DNA from: Sipunculus nudus | Taxonomy: Eukaryota > Annelida > Sipuncula > Golfingiida > Sipunculidae | Direction: 5' to 3' | Length of the DNA: 64,000 nt | Assembly: GCA_026874595.1 (NCBI GenBank) | Contig: CM049306.1 | Coordinates: 45,634,019-45,698,018, forward strand | Shown here: positions 23,559 through 36,779 of the stretch, piece after piece | Layout: every line of letters begins with the position of its first letter | Numbering within the stretch: position 1 is the first letter of the stretch | The notes under the pieces: model-generated | The model's database searches: none | What the model saw: only the letters and a program-made list of their open reading frames with translations | Told to the model about the DNA's origin: nothing | Position numbers and translations under genes: made by a program

Positions 23559-24013
23559 AAATGTGCTTAGAGAGCGCAGACCTCCGCCAAGGCAGCTAAT
23601 TAGGTCTACCCAACATGGCATTATTAGAAATAGAACATTTTTCCTTATAAAAAAGGACTCCATTACTGGCACCTGTAAGGGAAACAGGGCGTACACGTGG
23701 AGTGACGTCTTTGATTGCCCTCTGTGACGTCACGACGCGCAATCCAAAGATGGTCATATATCGTCACGTGCTACGATCCCGCGTAAATAAATGTGCAATA
23801 AAATCCAATAAAGCACTAGAGCTCATACCGCGCTTAATTACCCATGGATCACCCCCAAAATTTAATCAATTGTACCTTGTATCATTGCCGAGGTATTCGG
23901 AAAATTTCATCAAACTCAGTGAAGGACTTTTTGAGTAATCTTGCATGCTAACAGATAAACAGACAAACCAACGATGCCAAAAACATAACCCCTGCCACTT
24001 GAATTGGCGGAGG
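23559..24013. mobile_element. Dispersed element bounded by CCTCCGCCAA / TTGGCGGAGG
   Basis: The left side reads CTAGAAATGTGCTTAGAGAG, then CGCAGACCTCCGCCAAGG. The right side ends CACTTGAATTGGCGGAGGTA after a CAGATAAACAGACAAACCAA-type run. The 10-base words CCTCCGCCAA (23581-23590) and TTGGCGGAGG (24004-24013) are exact inverse complements. Units with this 'cgcagacctccgccaagg' start and 'aacaaacc...ttggcggaggta' end are widespread in marine animals. Inside, GTGACGTCA and TCACGTGC words stand out. Short plus frames here have no support. Confidence 0.65.
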
Positions 24014-24019
24014 TAAAAG

Positions 24020-27000
24020 TGAGATAGGAAATACGGTACAGACATCAGAACACGATAAAGCATCATAAAAGCAGTTTGTATAAAGTATGTTGTATCTAAA
24101 TTGTTAGAGTCGTAAACTAAATAAAATGACTTGGAGGCGGTCTGCGCAAAAATAACATTTCTCCCATTATTCTTTGTGTATCACATTTAGATTACTAAGG
24201 TATATGTCAGGTCTTTGAACGGGAATAAAATCAACATGACAGGCATCAGGCCAAAGGACACCCACGGGAACCATAAATAGGCAAAGAAAGATATGTCATA
24301 TATTTAAGATCCATCTAAGATTAATCTTGTTTTCTTCAAGTGCTAAACGGACTTTTATTTTGTAATAAACATATGGAGATACTCGCGATACAAAGTACAA
24401 AATAGAGATATATTAGCTTTTATAGAAGATACGTTTAAAGCGGAAAATGAACTGATGTCGTAAAAATTAGCAAAGGCTTAGACATTTACGGTTTCGTTTA
24501 CAATTATATCATTTCAATGAATTGGATTACGAGATGAAAGAGAGATCTGTTCAGTCAAGTCTGCCGATATCCAAAACTGGGAGAAATAAGAAAATCGTTT
24601 GAAGACTTAAAAATATTGGCATCGCTAAGCTTTTAATGTCCAGTTCGACTATTGATCGCCACAAGAGACGGCCTTTGTTGAAAGTATTGCCCACTGCTGT
24701 TGACGTGATGGGCCAATAATGCTATAAAAGTTGTGGTTAATGACCAGTACACGATAATGCTAATGGCCTTCCCTGGTCCGTAGCCGGTTATACCTATTCC
24801 CCTGTGAGCTTCTCTGATATTGACCCGGATTGAGTAGCATCTGACATGAAATTATAGTCCGCCCCGTATCATGTTCAAACAGCGACGCAGGGTTTCCGGC
24901 AAAATAACAATACATTTATCTAAGTAGGTCTGGGCGAGTTTCTTTTGGCCATTAGTATAGATGGGTCCCCGCTTCTTTGTGGCGTAGACTTCACACGGGT
25001 CCGTTGTTCGCGGCTCCTAATAAAAAAAATTGTTTTAAAAGAATCGGGTTTTCCAATGCGTGGTTTGTCGAATTTTCTGGAGAAAAATTGCAGTAAGCAT
25101 ATTTCGACAGACTATTATTTAGCCTTTCTGGCCTTTGAAACTCGATCTGTGGAAGAAAATACCCGTTGCTTCCGAGTGTTTTTCAAATTGCCATTCTTTA
25201 CATTACCTGAGAAATTTTATATTCCTAGCTTCTGTAGGCTAGTCATTGTGATACGGCCGACCTAATGACTGTAACCCCCTAGTGACAGCCAGACCAAGAA
25301 GCTGTCTACGCCATCTGTACATATCACCTTGCTGGGCTGAACTTTTTAATCTGCTGTCCGAGACGCTGGCGTCCGAGACGGCACGCCCCAACTCCAAGAT
25401 ACTCTGTCTAATCTCTCGTGCATCTCGGAGCTTATTCTAAAATTACACCTTGACCGACGCAAAGATCTGAACAACATGTGAGCACAGTTATATTTCTTAA
25501 CCTCTGTATCCATCGATAATGCAAATAATTTAGTTAAATTAACATTGAGCAGCGGAACGAATCATATAGAGACAATTAATCTGAGCAAGGCCATCCGTGT
25601 ATAACTAAGCATCAATATTATAAAATCGAAGCGTCTCTTCGTAAAAGTAATTCACGAGCCTAGCAGGCCTTTCCCATTTTCACCTTTTTATTATAGTGTG
25701 TCTAATGTACAAAATAAAGATATGCAAAAGAAGGTTAAATTACTATAAAATGAAGAAAAAGAAACCTAAATAAATGATACATATTTTCCCGCTTCGGATC
25801 TGTTCACCAGATTAAAGGTTTCTATGCTGCATATTAGTACTGGATGGTATTACAAAACTTATCCTCAGTGAGGGAGTATAATACTCGAGAAAAATCCATC
25901 CCTGTTGAGCTGTTAAACGAATTATATATAGATAAGCCTGAGAAAAGGTCCTCTGTGTACATTAACACATCTATTCGGTAAGTGTAGGCACCTTTGGGAC
26001 TAGGCCAAACTTCTCATAGTGTACAGGTGGCCATTATAATGAGGTCATAGCCGCAACATAAAATGTAAGGATGATGAAAAAGGGACTGTGAACAACTGCC
26101 CACTCAATGAAGGTGCCCACTTTATACGCATACCCACCAGAAGAGGTTTCACTCAATAAACTCACAATATATCCTTGCATACACCTCTGAAATTTTATCA
26201 GAGTACATATTGCATGTATCAAGTGTATAAAATTAAAGTGTCTGCAAAATCTTGTGACATCAACCTTTATGACGCAGGTTGTAACATAGCTTATTTACAT
26301 ATCCGCTAATCATTATCGGGGAAGAAAAAAGATAACGCACATGACCGGTCTGGAGGACAGCTCACAAATAATTAATTCTACCATACTGTCTGCCATCCAG
26401 ACTAATTTTCTCTGGTTTTCTCAGAAAATATGTCTTCGACAAACTGGTCACTTTAAACACCCATATGCAGAGGAAAATCATATGTAGACAAATCAACCTT
26501 TTTGTGATCGGTAGGTCTACTCTCTTTATATCTCAAAGATGTGTCATTTCAAGCATGATAAAATGTTCAACACAAACGCCACACGATCCTCGTATTCGGA
26601 AGCTTAAATCACCCGTACCTGGGGATCTTTGTTAAGTTTTCATATTAGTCTCACTATGGTGGACTCACCAATATGACAAAACAATAGATAAGTCGGGTGA
26701 CAGTTTCAGTCGAGGCCCATTTAATGACTCGACACTGAAGAGCCAGCGAAAAAAAAAACGACAAATGTCCAACCCAATCACTTTATAAAAAAACGGCTGA
26801 AAAAGTTACAGATGGGAAAGGTACCTATAATGATATGAAATACTGTCAAAATCTTGGGATTTGCAGTGGTAAGTGCCATTGCCTTTGCGTATTTTAGGAG
26901 TTTCAGCAAACGTTTTCCTACACAAATTAAACTGTAGACACTTTGTGTTTTATTGTTTCTTTTGATTACCCGTATAACCATTAAGACAGCAAAAGAAAGA

Positions 27001-27090
27001 GACGGTGTTGAGATTATCTGTAAGGCTTTATTTGAGGAACATTCTATCGGAATAAACTACTCAAATCAATTTATTCTCGTTCGATAGTGT
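24020..27090. other. Long intergenic stretch, mostly unique
   Basis: No repeat family recognised over about 3 kb. A GC-richer patch at about 24640-25450 includes a 106-codon plus frame (24945-25265) with no domain, signal peptide or splice support. Candidate cis-regulatory sequence cannot be told from neutral DNA here. Confidence 0.4.
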
Positions 27091-27292
27091 TATTTCAATA
27101 TTATTTTGAGTGTTTTCCCATCATGTCCGTGCTGTTTCGAAAGAGCAATGCAGGGGAGAGAGAGAGAAAGTGTGGAAGAGAGTGAGAGAAGGAGAGAGAC
27201 AGGAGAGGAGGGAGACAGATAGGCCAAACAACAGAAAGACAGCACGACACACACACAGAGACTACATAAAGAGACAATGAAAGACATATATA

Positions 27293-27492
<200 letters not shown>

Positions 27493-28760
27493 ATTATGAA
27501 GGTTCTTTTCTGTTTCCCGCGTGCCTGCCTGATACATGCGCATTTATGATAACAGTCATATGATTCCTTCTTGTGGACAAATGCCGGCGCTGGTAGCAAG
27601 CAGCCCCACACAGCCCAGGGGCGTCAATACCTTTAATCTTGTGTAGTGCTTGAACGTGACACCATGCAGAATCGTGATAATGACTGAATTTACACCTGCA
27701 CAAAATTTTAATGTCAGAAAATAAGCTAATACCCAAAAAAGAAATGTAACATGATAAAAAGAGTGGAATTTGATCTTATGTTAACTCCATTTTGTATTCA
27801 TTTTGGATACAAAAAGTGAATATCCTCCAATCTCCATGATGGCCAGTCTACACGCTTACAGAGGTTAGCTAGTGAGAGGAAGGTCGTCTTTACGTTTGGT
27901 CATTCGAAAACCCGAAGAGGGTCTGGCACTAAAATGGTTTTCCCAAATGCATGATTTGTAAATACTTTTTCTTCCGACGGAAACGTGTATGTTTTTGTGA
28001 GTTTTCATGTTCTGTCAGTTCTGGCCTTTGAGTCATATCATATTCATGTATTAGAGAGGAAAAACTCACCAACTTGCAGGAGAATTGGTGATGTCCATTT
28101 CCGCGGACCCGTTTCTGACAACCGCACTAATACACGCATATGAAAACATACGGTGGGGCAAAACGTCACAAAAACTAATAAACCATTGTGTTCGAGGAAG
28201 GCTAGATCATAGTACGTTCAAAATGTTAAAACAGTGTAAATACATGAAAAAATAATGAAGTACCAATAATTGCTATGGTATACTTTTCTTCTACCTGTAT
28301 CATTGCGGGAACTAACGTACAACCTCCGCATGGAATACTGACAGAATACTGTTGTCATTGCGTTTTTGTAGCGTGATCGATTAAACCCGTCGGCTCGCCC
28401 TTAAAACATACGTTATGTTGGCGACAGTTATCAATCTTCTTATAAAGAATGGTGTTTGTTCATTATCCGGATATTTACAAGAAAACATATGAGACACTGC
28501 CGACGTATACCTCTGTAATCACACCAATATGTATGTAGTTGATCCTGTAGAAAACACCAGATGAAATTTTAAATGATTATTTAGAGACTTAATGATAACT
28601 TCGTGATTACGATAATTGTAATTAAAACTGGAAGCTTGATAAACTTTCATTATATGTACAACAATTGCAAGATTAAATTATTTGTGTAACCAGTAAGAAT
28701 AATATTTGTATGCAATCATCTGACCGACAATGATATGTATATAAGTAAATGATGATCAAT

Positions 28761-28763
<3 letters not shown>
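27493..28763. other. Intergenic DNA, no gene seen
   Basis: Nothing recognised. The 80-codon minus frame at 27494-27736 lacks support. Confidence 0.45.

Positions 28764-28799
<36 letters not shown>
28764..28799. repeat. (AT)n microsatellite
   Basis: A pure TA run. Confidence 0.95.
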
Positions 28800-28801
<2 letters not shown>

Positions 28802-28943
28802 ATATTATCAAACAAAATAATTTATATCTTTTCGTGTATTTTTACCTTTATTTTTTTGTAATTTTCTTCCCTCTCTATGTCTTTCTGTGTTCCTCTCTGC
28901 ATGTTTGTCTCTTACATGGCCTGTCTGTGTCTTCTAGCTCTTG

Positions 28944-28946
<3 letters not shown>

Positions 28947-28999
<53 letters not shown>
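28947..28999. repeat. (TC)n microsatellite
   Basis: A pure CT run of about 53 bp in a pyrimidine-rich flank. Confidence 0.96.
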
Positions 29000-29001
<2 letters not shown>

Positions 29002-30013
29002 GTTTTTTTTATAGAGCTCCTTTTTTTTATTTTCTATTTTTTCTTCTATACGTATTGTTTGATGGTTAGAAATTTTTTTTTTTTCTGTAATCCATAGTTA
29101 GTTTGCGACCAAATTATTCTCTGCAACTTGTGTAAAGATAATTACATCATTCATGCACTATTTTAAAAAGGGGTTTCTAGTAAGAATTTTCTTTTGTTTA
29201 GGAGCCATCTTAATATATATTTTTTTAATTACAGACATATAAAAGTTGTCACATATTTCCTTTTTTCTAATAAAATGTATGGATCAAATTGATCAAAGAC
29301 TTGTTGAAATTCAAGGTCGAAAATTAATAATAAATCAAAGTGCTGAAGATATAAATAGCAAATGGTAGCATTTTGATCATTCACCAAAATTCCCTATGAA
29401 TAATTACAAAAAGGATTGTTTGATTATCAGTTATATTTCCTGGTGGTTTATCAAATAAAATTTTTAAAGGTTCTCTGATTTAAAGGAATAACGCAACAGT
29501 AGAGCGTCACAAAACAAAGGAAACTGCTGATACAGAAGAAACCCAGTGCTAGCAGTAAGCCGATTAGACGCGGAGAGCTCTGCTCCCCAATATCAACTGT
29601 TTACGCACAAAGCCGGGCTGTTGTCGTTTAAGAGGCATTAATCACGCGCGATCGTATACATAGGCGACAATGCCGCCTTTCTTCAGTCACTTCAGAACAG
29701 TTCTCAATTAGCACTCAGGTCAGCCGTACTTGCGTTAACCTTTTCGAGAAAAAAATTCCGGTGTGGTCTTTTGACTCGGGTGACCCTGGGATAAGCTTCT
29801 ACATGTGCAGATGAAATTAAAGTTCCTAGCTGGGGCGACATCTGTTATGAAGAGCGCGCATTTTTCCTCAGAACAGATGCTATATATGAATACAATAAAA
29901 ACGGTCGTATGTTGGAAACAAATAGCTATATTAAGCAGAATGGGATATAATTGATTTTGCTCGCTTAGTTATCTGCTTCTAAACAGGTTTTCACACAGCA
30001 AACATATGAAATA

Positions 30014-30050
<37 letters not shown>

Positions 30051-30423
30051 GTAATAAAGGCTACTCTGGAATCGCATCTTGTTGACATTAAAGGCTAACA
30101 AATCAGGTTAAAGGGTCTCATAAACAGAGTCCATTGAGCCCAGCTCTACTCGGACAGATATAGAAATGCAAAAATAGGAAAGAACAGTTCATTTATAAAT
30201 GAAAATAATGTATACAGAATATTGCTGAATATTCTATTCCTCCAATAAACTACTGACCCCGAACAAGCTCTACACAAAGCATGGAATATGAACGTTCCAT
30301 TTCTTTATATGATTGTATTTATGTCGCCTTATACATTCTCTATCCAACTACACAATATCAAATCATCTTTTACGTATTTGCTATTTTGCCGTTCTATTGA
30401 ATCCTCTTTGGCATTTTAATATG
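29000..30423. other. Intergenic DNA with a (GA)n run
   Basis: A (GA)n run lies at 30016-30049. A GC-richer, repeat-free piece at about 29490-29830 (with CATTAATCACGCGCGATCGT and GGTGACCCTGGGATAAGC) has no long frame and could be regulatory. Nothing else was recognised. Confidence 0.4.
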
Positions 30424-30675
30424 TTATATAAAAGAAAACGGAAGCGAAGTAATTTCTGCCTGGGTCCAAAATGAGGCTGCCTGGAAACGAGGCTGTCCGG
30501 CTCCCGTGTATCCGTCCCCTCTCGGTCCGTCAGCGGTCTCGACATTGTGTGACTGGGCCGCTGGGCCTGTTGTTTTCTTCTTGATTACGTTCTTATATTG
30601 TTCATGTTTAGGTGCACCTGCTGCCGTGGCTTGTCCTGCACTACTTGTATTGGATTCCATCTTGCAAATTAATTC
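30424..30675 (-). CDS. Possible terminal exon of unrecognised protein
   Basis: On the minus strand a good acceptor (CTCGTCTGTTCGTGTTTCAG) precedes 30675. It opens a frame of 83 codons ending at a TAA at 30424. The translation starts ELICKMESNTSSAGQATAAG and is hydrophilic, with KKK and a G/P-rich part (GPRGDGYTGAGQPRF) before a short aromatic tail. The stretch is GC-richer than its flanks. An RGD tripeptide is present, but its meaning cannot be judged. If translation instead started at the internal ATG, the product would be 78 residues. No upstream partner exon was identified, and I recognise no family. A chance GC island is the alternative. Confidence 0.3.
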   Translation of the reverse strand, partial: ELICKMESNTSSAGQATAAGAPKHEQYKNVIKKKTTGPAAQSHNVETADGPRGDGYTGAGQPRFQAASFWTQAEITSLPFSFI

Positions 30676-31950
30676 CTGAAACACGAACAGACGAGGGGGC
30701 TAGTCCGCAGCCTGGTTTCATTGTTATGTTTTCTGTTGTCAAATTGATTTGATTTCTAAAGCTATAATGAACGCTGCATAATCAGTCCCCTCTTCTCAAC
30801 ACTAATAAAACTGTGAACTTTGACTTTTATTGACCATTATACCTTCTAACCTTTAGGTAACCTTTATGCAAACTCTGGACTTCACATCATCTGACCTTTA
30901 TGCAACCTCCGACTTTTATACCTTTATAATTTTATATGTTTATATTTGTGTCATATTAGCAATCTATGTTTTAAATATGTGTATGTTAAGATAATTATTT
31001 TAAACATTTTATTTTCATGACTATATTAAATATGAGCATGTAATGTATATCTATATGCCAATGTATATTTCTCTGTGATATTTCCAAGAGCCCATCGAAA
31101 AACAGCTGAACATGATGAATGGGCCATCTTAGTAAAACTATATGTATAAATAAATAAATACAACTTAAATATCAATAGAGTTTTTTGGGCAATTAAGGGG
31201 ATGAATTTTTTAAGAATACCAACAGATGTATCTGATGAATAAAGAAAATTTGATACAATTAAATCTGGAAAAATGTTTTCTCTATCCTGGCACCTGAGTA
31301 TTTTTTCTCAATTTTGGTTACAACATGCTGTATGTAAATGTGTAAGTTAATACATATTATTATGATGAAAGACTACAATAACACAATGTTTTTGATATTA
31401 TTATACTATGGATATAAAACCTGATCTCTAAACATTCGTCAGTGAATGGACGAGTGCCCAAGTTTTAGCATTGTGATTAATGTGTTTGGAAGTTACATTT
31501 CTTTTGCTGTTTAACTCGATCCGGCGCCATGCACAGTCATAAAATTGGAAAATCTACACAATGCTCTGCGCTGTCTTTACACGAAGCGTGTGCTAATCGA
31601 GAAAGTGACACCGTGTTATTTCACTGGGTCGGGCTTGATTCAAAGGCCTATTGTAGCCTTACGAAAATAACTGCTCCAAACATCCAATAGCTGGCATCTA
31701 TAGATCTGAATGTATAATTGTGCGTGTAAGCACGTACGGAGGCTGAAAGAACTTTTTAGCGTTCGGAGGAACTCCTGTACCGTTTTATATTACAAATAAA
31801 GCGTGGTAAGACTTTCGTCGAAATTACCAGGGATAATATTCCCCTACCTGTGACAATTAAGAGGGCATATTTTGAAACTTGTTTTTTTTTTAGACTTTGA
31901 CTCGCCGTTAGGTGGTCATAATTGGGAGATTTGACAACCATATTTTCAGT
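30676..31950. other. Intergenic or intronic DNA, nothing recognised
   Basis: AT-rich. No supported frame or repeat. Confidence 0.4.
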
Positions 31951-31966
31951 GTATGTATATATATAA

Positions 31967-32010
<44 letters not shown>

Positions 32011-32150
32011 TTATATGAGAGAGAGAGGAGGAAGAAAGAGAACAGACAGACTAAAAAAAACAGAGACAGAAAGACAGACAGACAGCGAGCACCAGATGGA
32101 GAAATGAAGAAACAAGGAAGGAAGAGAAAATGGAGAAAGGGGAAGAAGAT
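31951..32150. repeat. (AT)n array followed by purine-rich low-complexity DNA
   Basis: An AT run spans about 31951-32008. GAGAGAGAGG, then AGACAGACAGACAGCG and AAGGAAGG-type purine sequence follows to about 32150. The 87-codon plus frame here is low-complexity read-through. Confidence 0.85.
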
Positions 32151-32159
32151 TGAACTAAA

Positions 32160-32949
32160 AATAAAATATGAATAAAAAAATACACGACAAACAAAAATGT
32201 GAAATGATTATGATATTGATGGCCTGGTAAAAAGGAAGCGTTGACATGCCTCCAATATCGAACACGGCCACAAGTAGAACATTATAAACGTGGACACATA
32301 TATAATATAAACTATATAATTCTTGATAAATTCTTGATTTTCGCTAAAATTTCGCGAAAACATATCTTTAGTATTTAAAGAACGAAAACGTTGTGGGAAG
32401 GAAAATAAGTGGGAGACAGGCCCAAGAATTATGACCCCTTAGTCCCCGTAGTAGCATATAATCGACGCACATATTGTTGCTGTTTGCTTTCTCATAAAGC
32501 CCTCAATATATGGTGTCAGGGTGAGTTCTATTCACACAGAAATATGAACAAAACAGTTGTTGTTTCTGAGATTATTCCCATGGGTGTATTCATTCTGGTG
32601 AACCTTCTCATGTGGTAAGTGTTTATATTCAATTAACATGTAATTCATTTTAAAGAATTAACCTTGTTTGCCTTTATAGTTATTTATTTCTCGCAACAGT
32701 ATAGATTGTTTAAGTCCAGTAGATTAAGATGCAAAGGCAGTCAGGCAAATATTCCTTCCATTGAAAATTTTAATGGACAATTATACGTTTGTATCATACT
32801 TAAGTGATCCCAATGCTGTCAAAACTAGAAATAATAACTAAACTAAATAATTTTATCAGAGGAGACAATCTGTTGGTTTCATTTCCTCTTTCGTTTATAT
32901 ATTTTATACATGTCCACTGGCATGTAATGACAATAACCTAAGAGGTATG
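32160..32949. other. Intergenic DNA, no gene seen
   Basis: Nothing recognised. A 69-codon plus frame at 32409 lacks support. Confidence 0.4.
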
Positions 32950-33154
32950 ATATTATAGAATATAATTTAATATAATATTATATAATATAATACAATATAA
33001 AATAATATAATATGATATAATGTAATATAAACATATAGAATAACACAGAATAGAACAAAATGTAACAGAATAGAATATAATATTTTGTTATACAATACAA
33101 TATACAATACAAAGCGATACGATATGATACGACGCAATACAATATAAAATAACT
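32950..33154. repeat. Degenerate 5-bp-period repeat (ATAAT / ATACA type)
   Basis: AATATAATATAATATGATAT-like words grade into TAGAATAACACAGAATAGAA and then ACAATACAATATACAATACA. The 5-base period holds across about 200 bp while the unit changes, as expected of an old pentanucleotide array. Confidence 0.85.
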
Positions 33155-33160
33155 TAATAT

Positions 33161-33635
33161 CCCTATTTACACTAGAAAAATGTGGCGCGCCCTAAACCGG
33201 TCCAGAAAAATGTGGAGCGGGCTACAATTAAACTTGCGTTCACACTGTGCCGGACCAAGTGACCATGTAGAGCGCGCTACCCTGTCAAGTTAGGCCGCCT
33301 TGCACTTGGCCCGGCCTAGAATCTGCAATTGCGTTTACACGCAGATAAATACTGCAATCTAGCGCATGGCTAAATCCTAGTCATATGACGAACCGAGTCT
33401 TGCTGGAGTGCGCTGTATAGGTAGCGCGCTCCACTTCTGTTTACACACGTTCGAAGCACAAATGTAGGCCGCGCCAGACTGAGTCTGGCGCGCGCTAGAA
33501 TCTGGAACCGACCCAAACCGGTGGTCAAAATGTAGCGCGCTCCAGACCAAAAATCCTCGAAACTTGGCGCGTTTGGGGGACTTGGCGCGCGCTAAACGAT
33601 GTAGAGCGCTCCAGAAAAACGTGTGTAAATGGGGC
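33161..33635. mobile_element. CpG-rich non-autonomous DNA element with inverted ends
   Basis: The left end CCCTATTTACAC is matched on the opposite strand by the right end (GTGTAAATGGGG). TAATAT occurs immediately outside both ends (33155-33160 and 33636-33641) and may be the target duplication. The 475-bp body is strikingly GC- and CpG-rich against an AT-rich background. It is made of recurring words such as GTAGCGCGCTCCAG, GTAGAGCGCGCTAC and GGCGCGCGCTA in both orientations. It has no open frame of note. It looks like a MITE whose inside arose from repeated short palindromes; the superfamily is unknown. Confidence 0.72.
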
Positions 33636-33641
33636 TAATAT

Positions 33642-34574
33642 GATAAAAATAAAGAAAGGCATCGGACCAGAGAGAGGTTAAAGGGCAATTTTAGAGGGGG
33701 CGATGTACGAAGAAATATATAAAATTAGTTGAGGAATTATTAAGTCATGTATCTTATTTAGCCAAATTAATGATACTTAATAGTCTCTGTACTGACGTAA
33801 AAAGGCCATGTTACAAAAAGTAGACAGAATGAGCAGATGGTGCAGTTTGCTTCGCTCTATCTTAAAATTGTAATACATAGATATAAATTAGCGACATGCA
33901 CCTACATCATCCATTCATTAATATCCTTGTACATTCTCTTAAAGAATACGGAAAATACATGTTGGAAATAAGTTTCTTAAATGGGACAGAGAGGTTAATT
34001 TCCGGAAACACAGATATTGGACAAAAGAGCTGCTGATACGGGTACAGATGTTCATGATGACGTTATAAGAAAAAACGAAATGAATCCCTTGATATTGTTA
34101 TTAGGTCTTTGTAAAACATACTGTTTTGATCATGCAATGGAGACTATGTAGAATGACCGCGACTATCGTATTCTAAACCCGAGAAAGTTTATAGAAATAT
34201 GAGTCCTGGTCTGATAAATTCCTGCACCACTGAAAAATGTAACAACGGAAAATTTAAGATTAAAAAAAAATATTTGCTGGCTATATGCAAGGGATTAATC
34301 TACCATCATTGGCTATTGTTAGTCTAATTATTTACTATCTCTTTCCTTTGTGTTGTACTGTAGTTTGCCCTAATGTTCTCCACCATTTTGTTGAATAATG
34401 GAGGGCATTCCTCCTAACTCAACTACACCCGTCCTATGACCCGTACGCCCGTGTATGGTGATAATTAAACTGGCATTAATGCCAAGATCATTCTAGTGAT
34501 ATTTTATTTCAGCAAATTATACTAAAACAATCTTCAAGCATGGAAATCACATGAAGCGTCTTAGAAATGATGGT
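33642..34574. other. Intergenic DNA, no gene seen
   Basis: Nothing recognised. Confidence 0.4.
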
Positions 34575-34576
34575 AT

Positions 34577-34637
<61 letters not shown>
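34575..34637. repeat. (AT)n microsatellite
   Basis: A pure AT run of about 60 bp. Confidence 0.96.
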
Positions 34638-34639
<2 letters not shown>

Positions 34640-36442
34640 GACTCTGTTCCAAATCTAATTTCTCTTTCTTTCTTTTTTCTTTCTAAAAACTCAAAATCGA
34701 CTAAATTAAAGGTCGATTAAATTGTGGTCAAATATTTTACATGCTATAGAGCAAAGCCTAATGAGATTACAAAAGGTTTTAAAATCAAAAATAAGTTTTT
34801 GAATCCATGCTTCTGCAGTATTATATTGTCAAAAGTCTGAACTAAAAAGAACCTGCATTTTAATCTCTTTCTCTTACATCTTCTTTCTTCCATTTTATCT
34901 GTTTCTCAAGTGCTGGTAATCTGTGCACTGTAGATGTTCAGTTTCTTAACTAGCTTATTCCTATTGCTATCATGGACAAAAGTAACTTATTTCTGTTCTC
35001 TGGTACTCTGTGTTCCAATACTTCCATCTTTTTAACATGATTAACAAATATATAAAAGGTAATTAAAACTTTCTGACGATATTGAAAAATACATATTTGT
35101 AAAATAAAAGTAATATATCAAGAAGACATTTAAATTAAATTATCTTACATCCAACAAACCTTTCTTGCAAAGTAAGCATATCAATACTTAACGTTAACCT
35201 TCAAAACTTTTTTATATTTTTCCATAAAATGCGACTGCCTTGTAACACTAGCAAAAAGGAGAATGGCGGTTTCGTATACAGTCAGCAATAAAAATCTCTT
35301 TCAGTAACACATGAAGAAATTTTCAATATAAACTAAAACATTCATCTTTTTAAAACTGAGAAGGCTTCGAGAAATGAGTCAAATAACAGCTATATATATA
35401 GCGGCTAGTCTCTCGCAGGGATTATCATTCTGATACAAACAGACAAACATGCGCGTGTTGAATGTATATCTATATACACAAAGTTTACCCGATGTGGCTA
35501 TTGACGATGTCGTAAGGCGAACGTGACCTCGAGTCATGACACGACTTCCAAATGTTCAAACTAAACTATAGCACGTTATTAAATTATTTGAAAACCCATG
35601 AATAAAGGAACAAAAAAGTATATTTATAAGGAAATTTGGCCCCCATAGGATCTTCTTTATCAGGAAAATGTATTTTATTGAGCTCATGGGGAATGTAACC
35701 GTTAAAATGGGTAAAAACAAACTAAGCTTTAGGCGAGCATGTACTTCCCAAGTGCTAATATATAATAAAAAAGAAATGATCACAAATTCACCTCCCGAAA
35801 CCTTATATCTTAATTTGAAATTCTCCCAAGCGTACATTTACAGAGTAAGTCCTCAGCAACATATCCATCTTTGCCGTATACCTTGTAAATAATTAATTTT
35901 ACCCTCTTTTTCAGACATAGGCATAAATATGAGGAACCGAAATATTTATGTCAACATATGAGACACAATTGATCCAATTTATGATTAATTGCTATACATG
36001 TGTTGGTATAATCATTATAGGAGTTATTTTTCCAGCATATATATGGTATTTTAGTTTTTCGCATATTTACAACATATCAAATTAACCGTCCATTAGTAAG
36101 TAGTTAGCATTAAGATTTAATGAAAGACTCATCCTTTATGACAAAACATTATAAGCACATCAAAGGCTAGAGCCAATGTTTACGAACACGAAACCCGGGT
36201 CCGCTATTTATTACATGAGCGACTGAAGAATCTTTTTATTGCAGACAGGGAACAAAATGGCTTGACATAAAAGCGTTTTGTGTAATGAAAGTGAAACAGC
36301 ATGGGGGCGTGACCTGGGAACTCTCAACATCTGGGTGCCAAAGGATTTTTTTACTGCGAGCAAAGAAAATATACAAGTGGCTTTATGATGGCAATATTTC
36401 CGCAACAACTGCAAGGTCATATACAACTCCTCGCCGATAGGA
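34638..36442. other. Intergenic DNA, no gene seen
   Basis: AT-rich. The overlapping 93-codon minus and 74-codon plus frames at 35556-35892 have no splice or family support. Confidence 0.4.
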
Positions 36443-36773
36443 TTAGGCGTTTTTGCCCTCAATGAGGCCTGTCATTGTGTGATCATACGCACCGCTATTA
36501 AAGTCCGATGGTAGAACTGACTGGGGCCCGGGGGGTCCCATGGCGGTGATTTTTGGCCATGGTTGGTTGTGTATCGTCACTGGGTAGGGATGTATGTCGT
36601 CTGGGAGCCTTAGCACGGTCATAACCTGTGGAATCGTAGAAGACCCCAGACCGGTATGAGTTGTGTATAGGTGCTGACATTGAGCCAGAAGGTCTAAAGG
36701 GAACGGCCTCAGCTGCCAGCTGGCGGGGTAAGGTCGTGCGGGTCTGTTGTCGTACAGTCTATACACCAGTACC
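36443..36773 (-). CDS. Possible terminal exon in a GC-rich island
   Basis: This island is clearly GC-richer than its flanks. Two minus frames are open. One, running to 36443, follows a possible acceptor at 36774 (AACACACAG) and reads RVLVYRLYDNRPARPYPASW near its start. The other, ending at a TAA at 36498, opens after a possible acceptor at 36759 and contains LPRQLAAEAVPFRPSGSMSA and later GVFYDSTGYDRAKAPRRHTS. That second frame is S/P/R/Y/D-rich like a cytoplasmic tail, and I judge it the more protein-like. Neither acceptor has a strong pyrimidine tract. No family is recognised. It could instead be a GC-rich regulatory island. Confidence 0.27.
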
Positions 36774-36779
36774 CTGTGT

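Noticed and set aside
24945-25265. 106-codon plus frame
   Set aside because: No signal peptide, domain or splice sites; the length is within chance for the slightly GC-richer patch.
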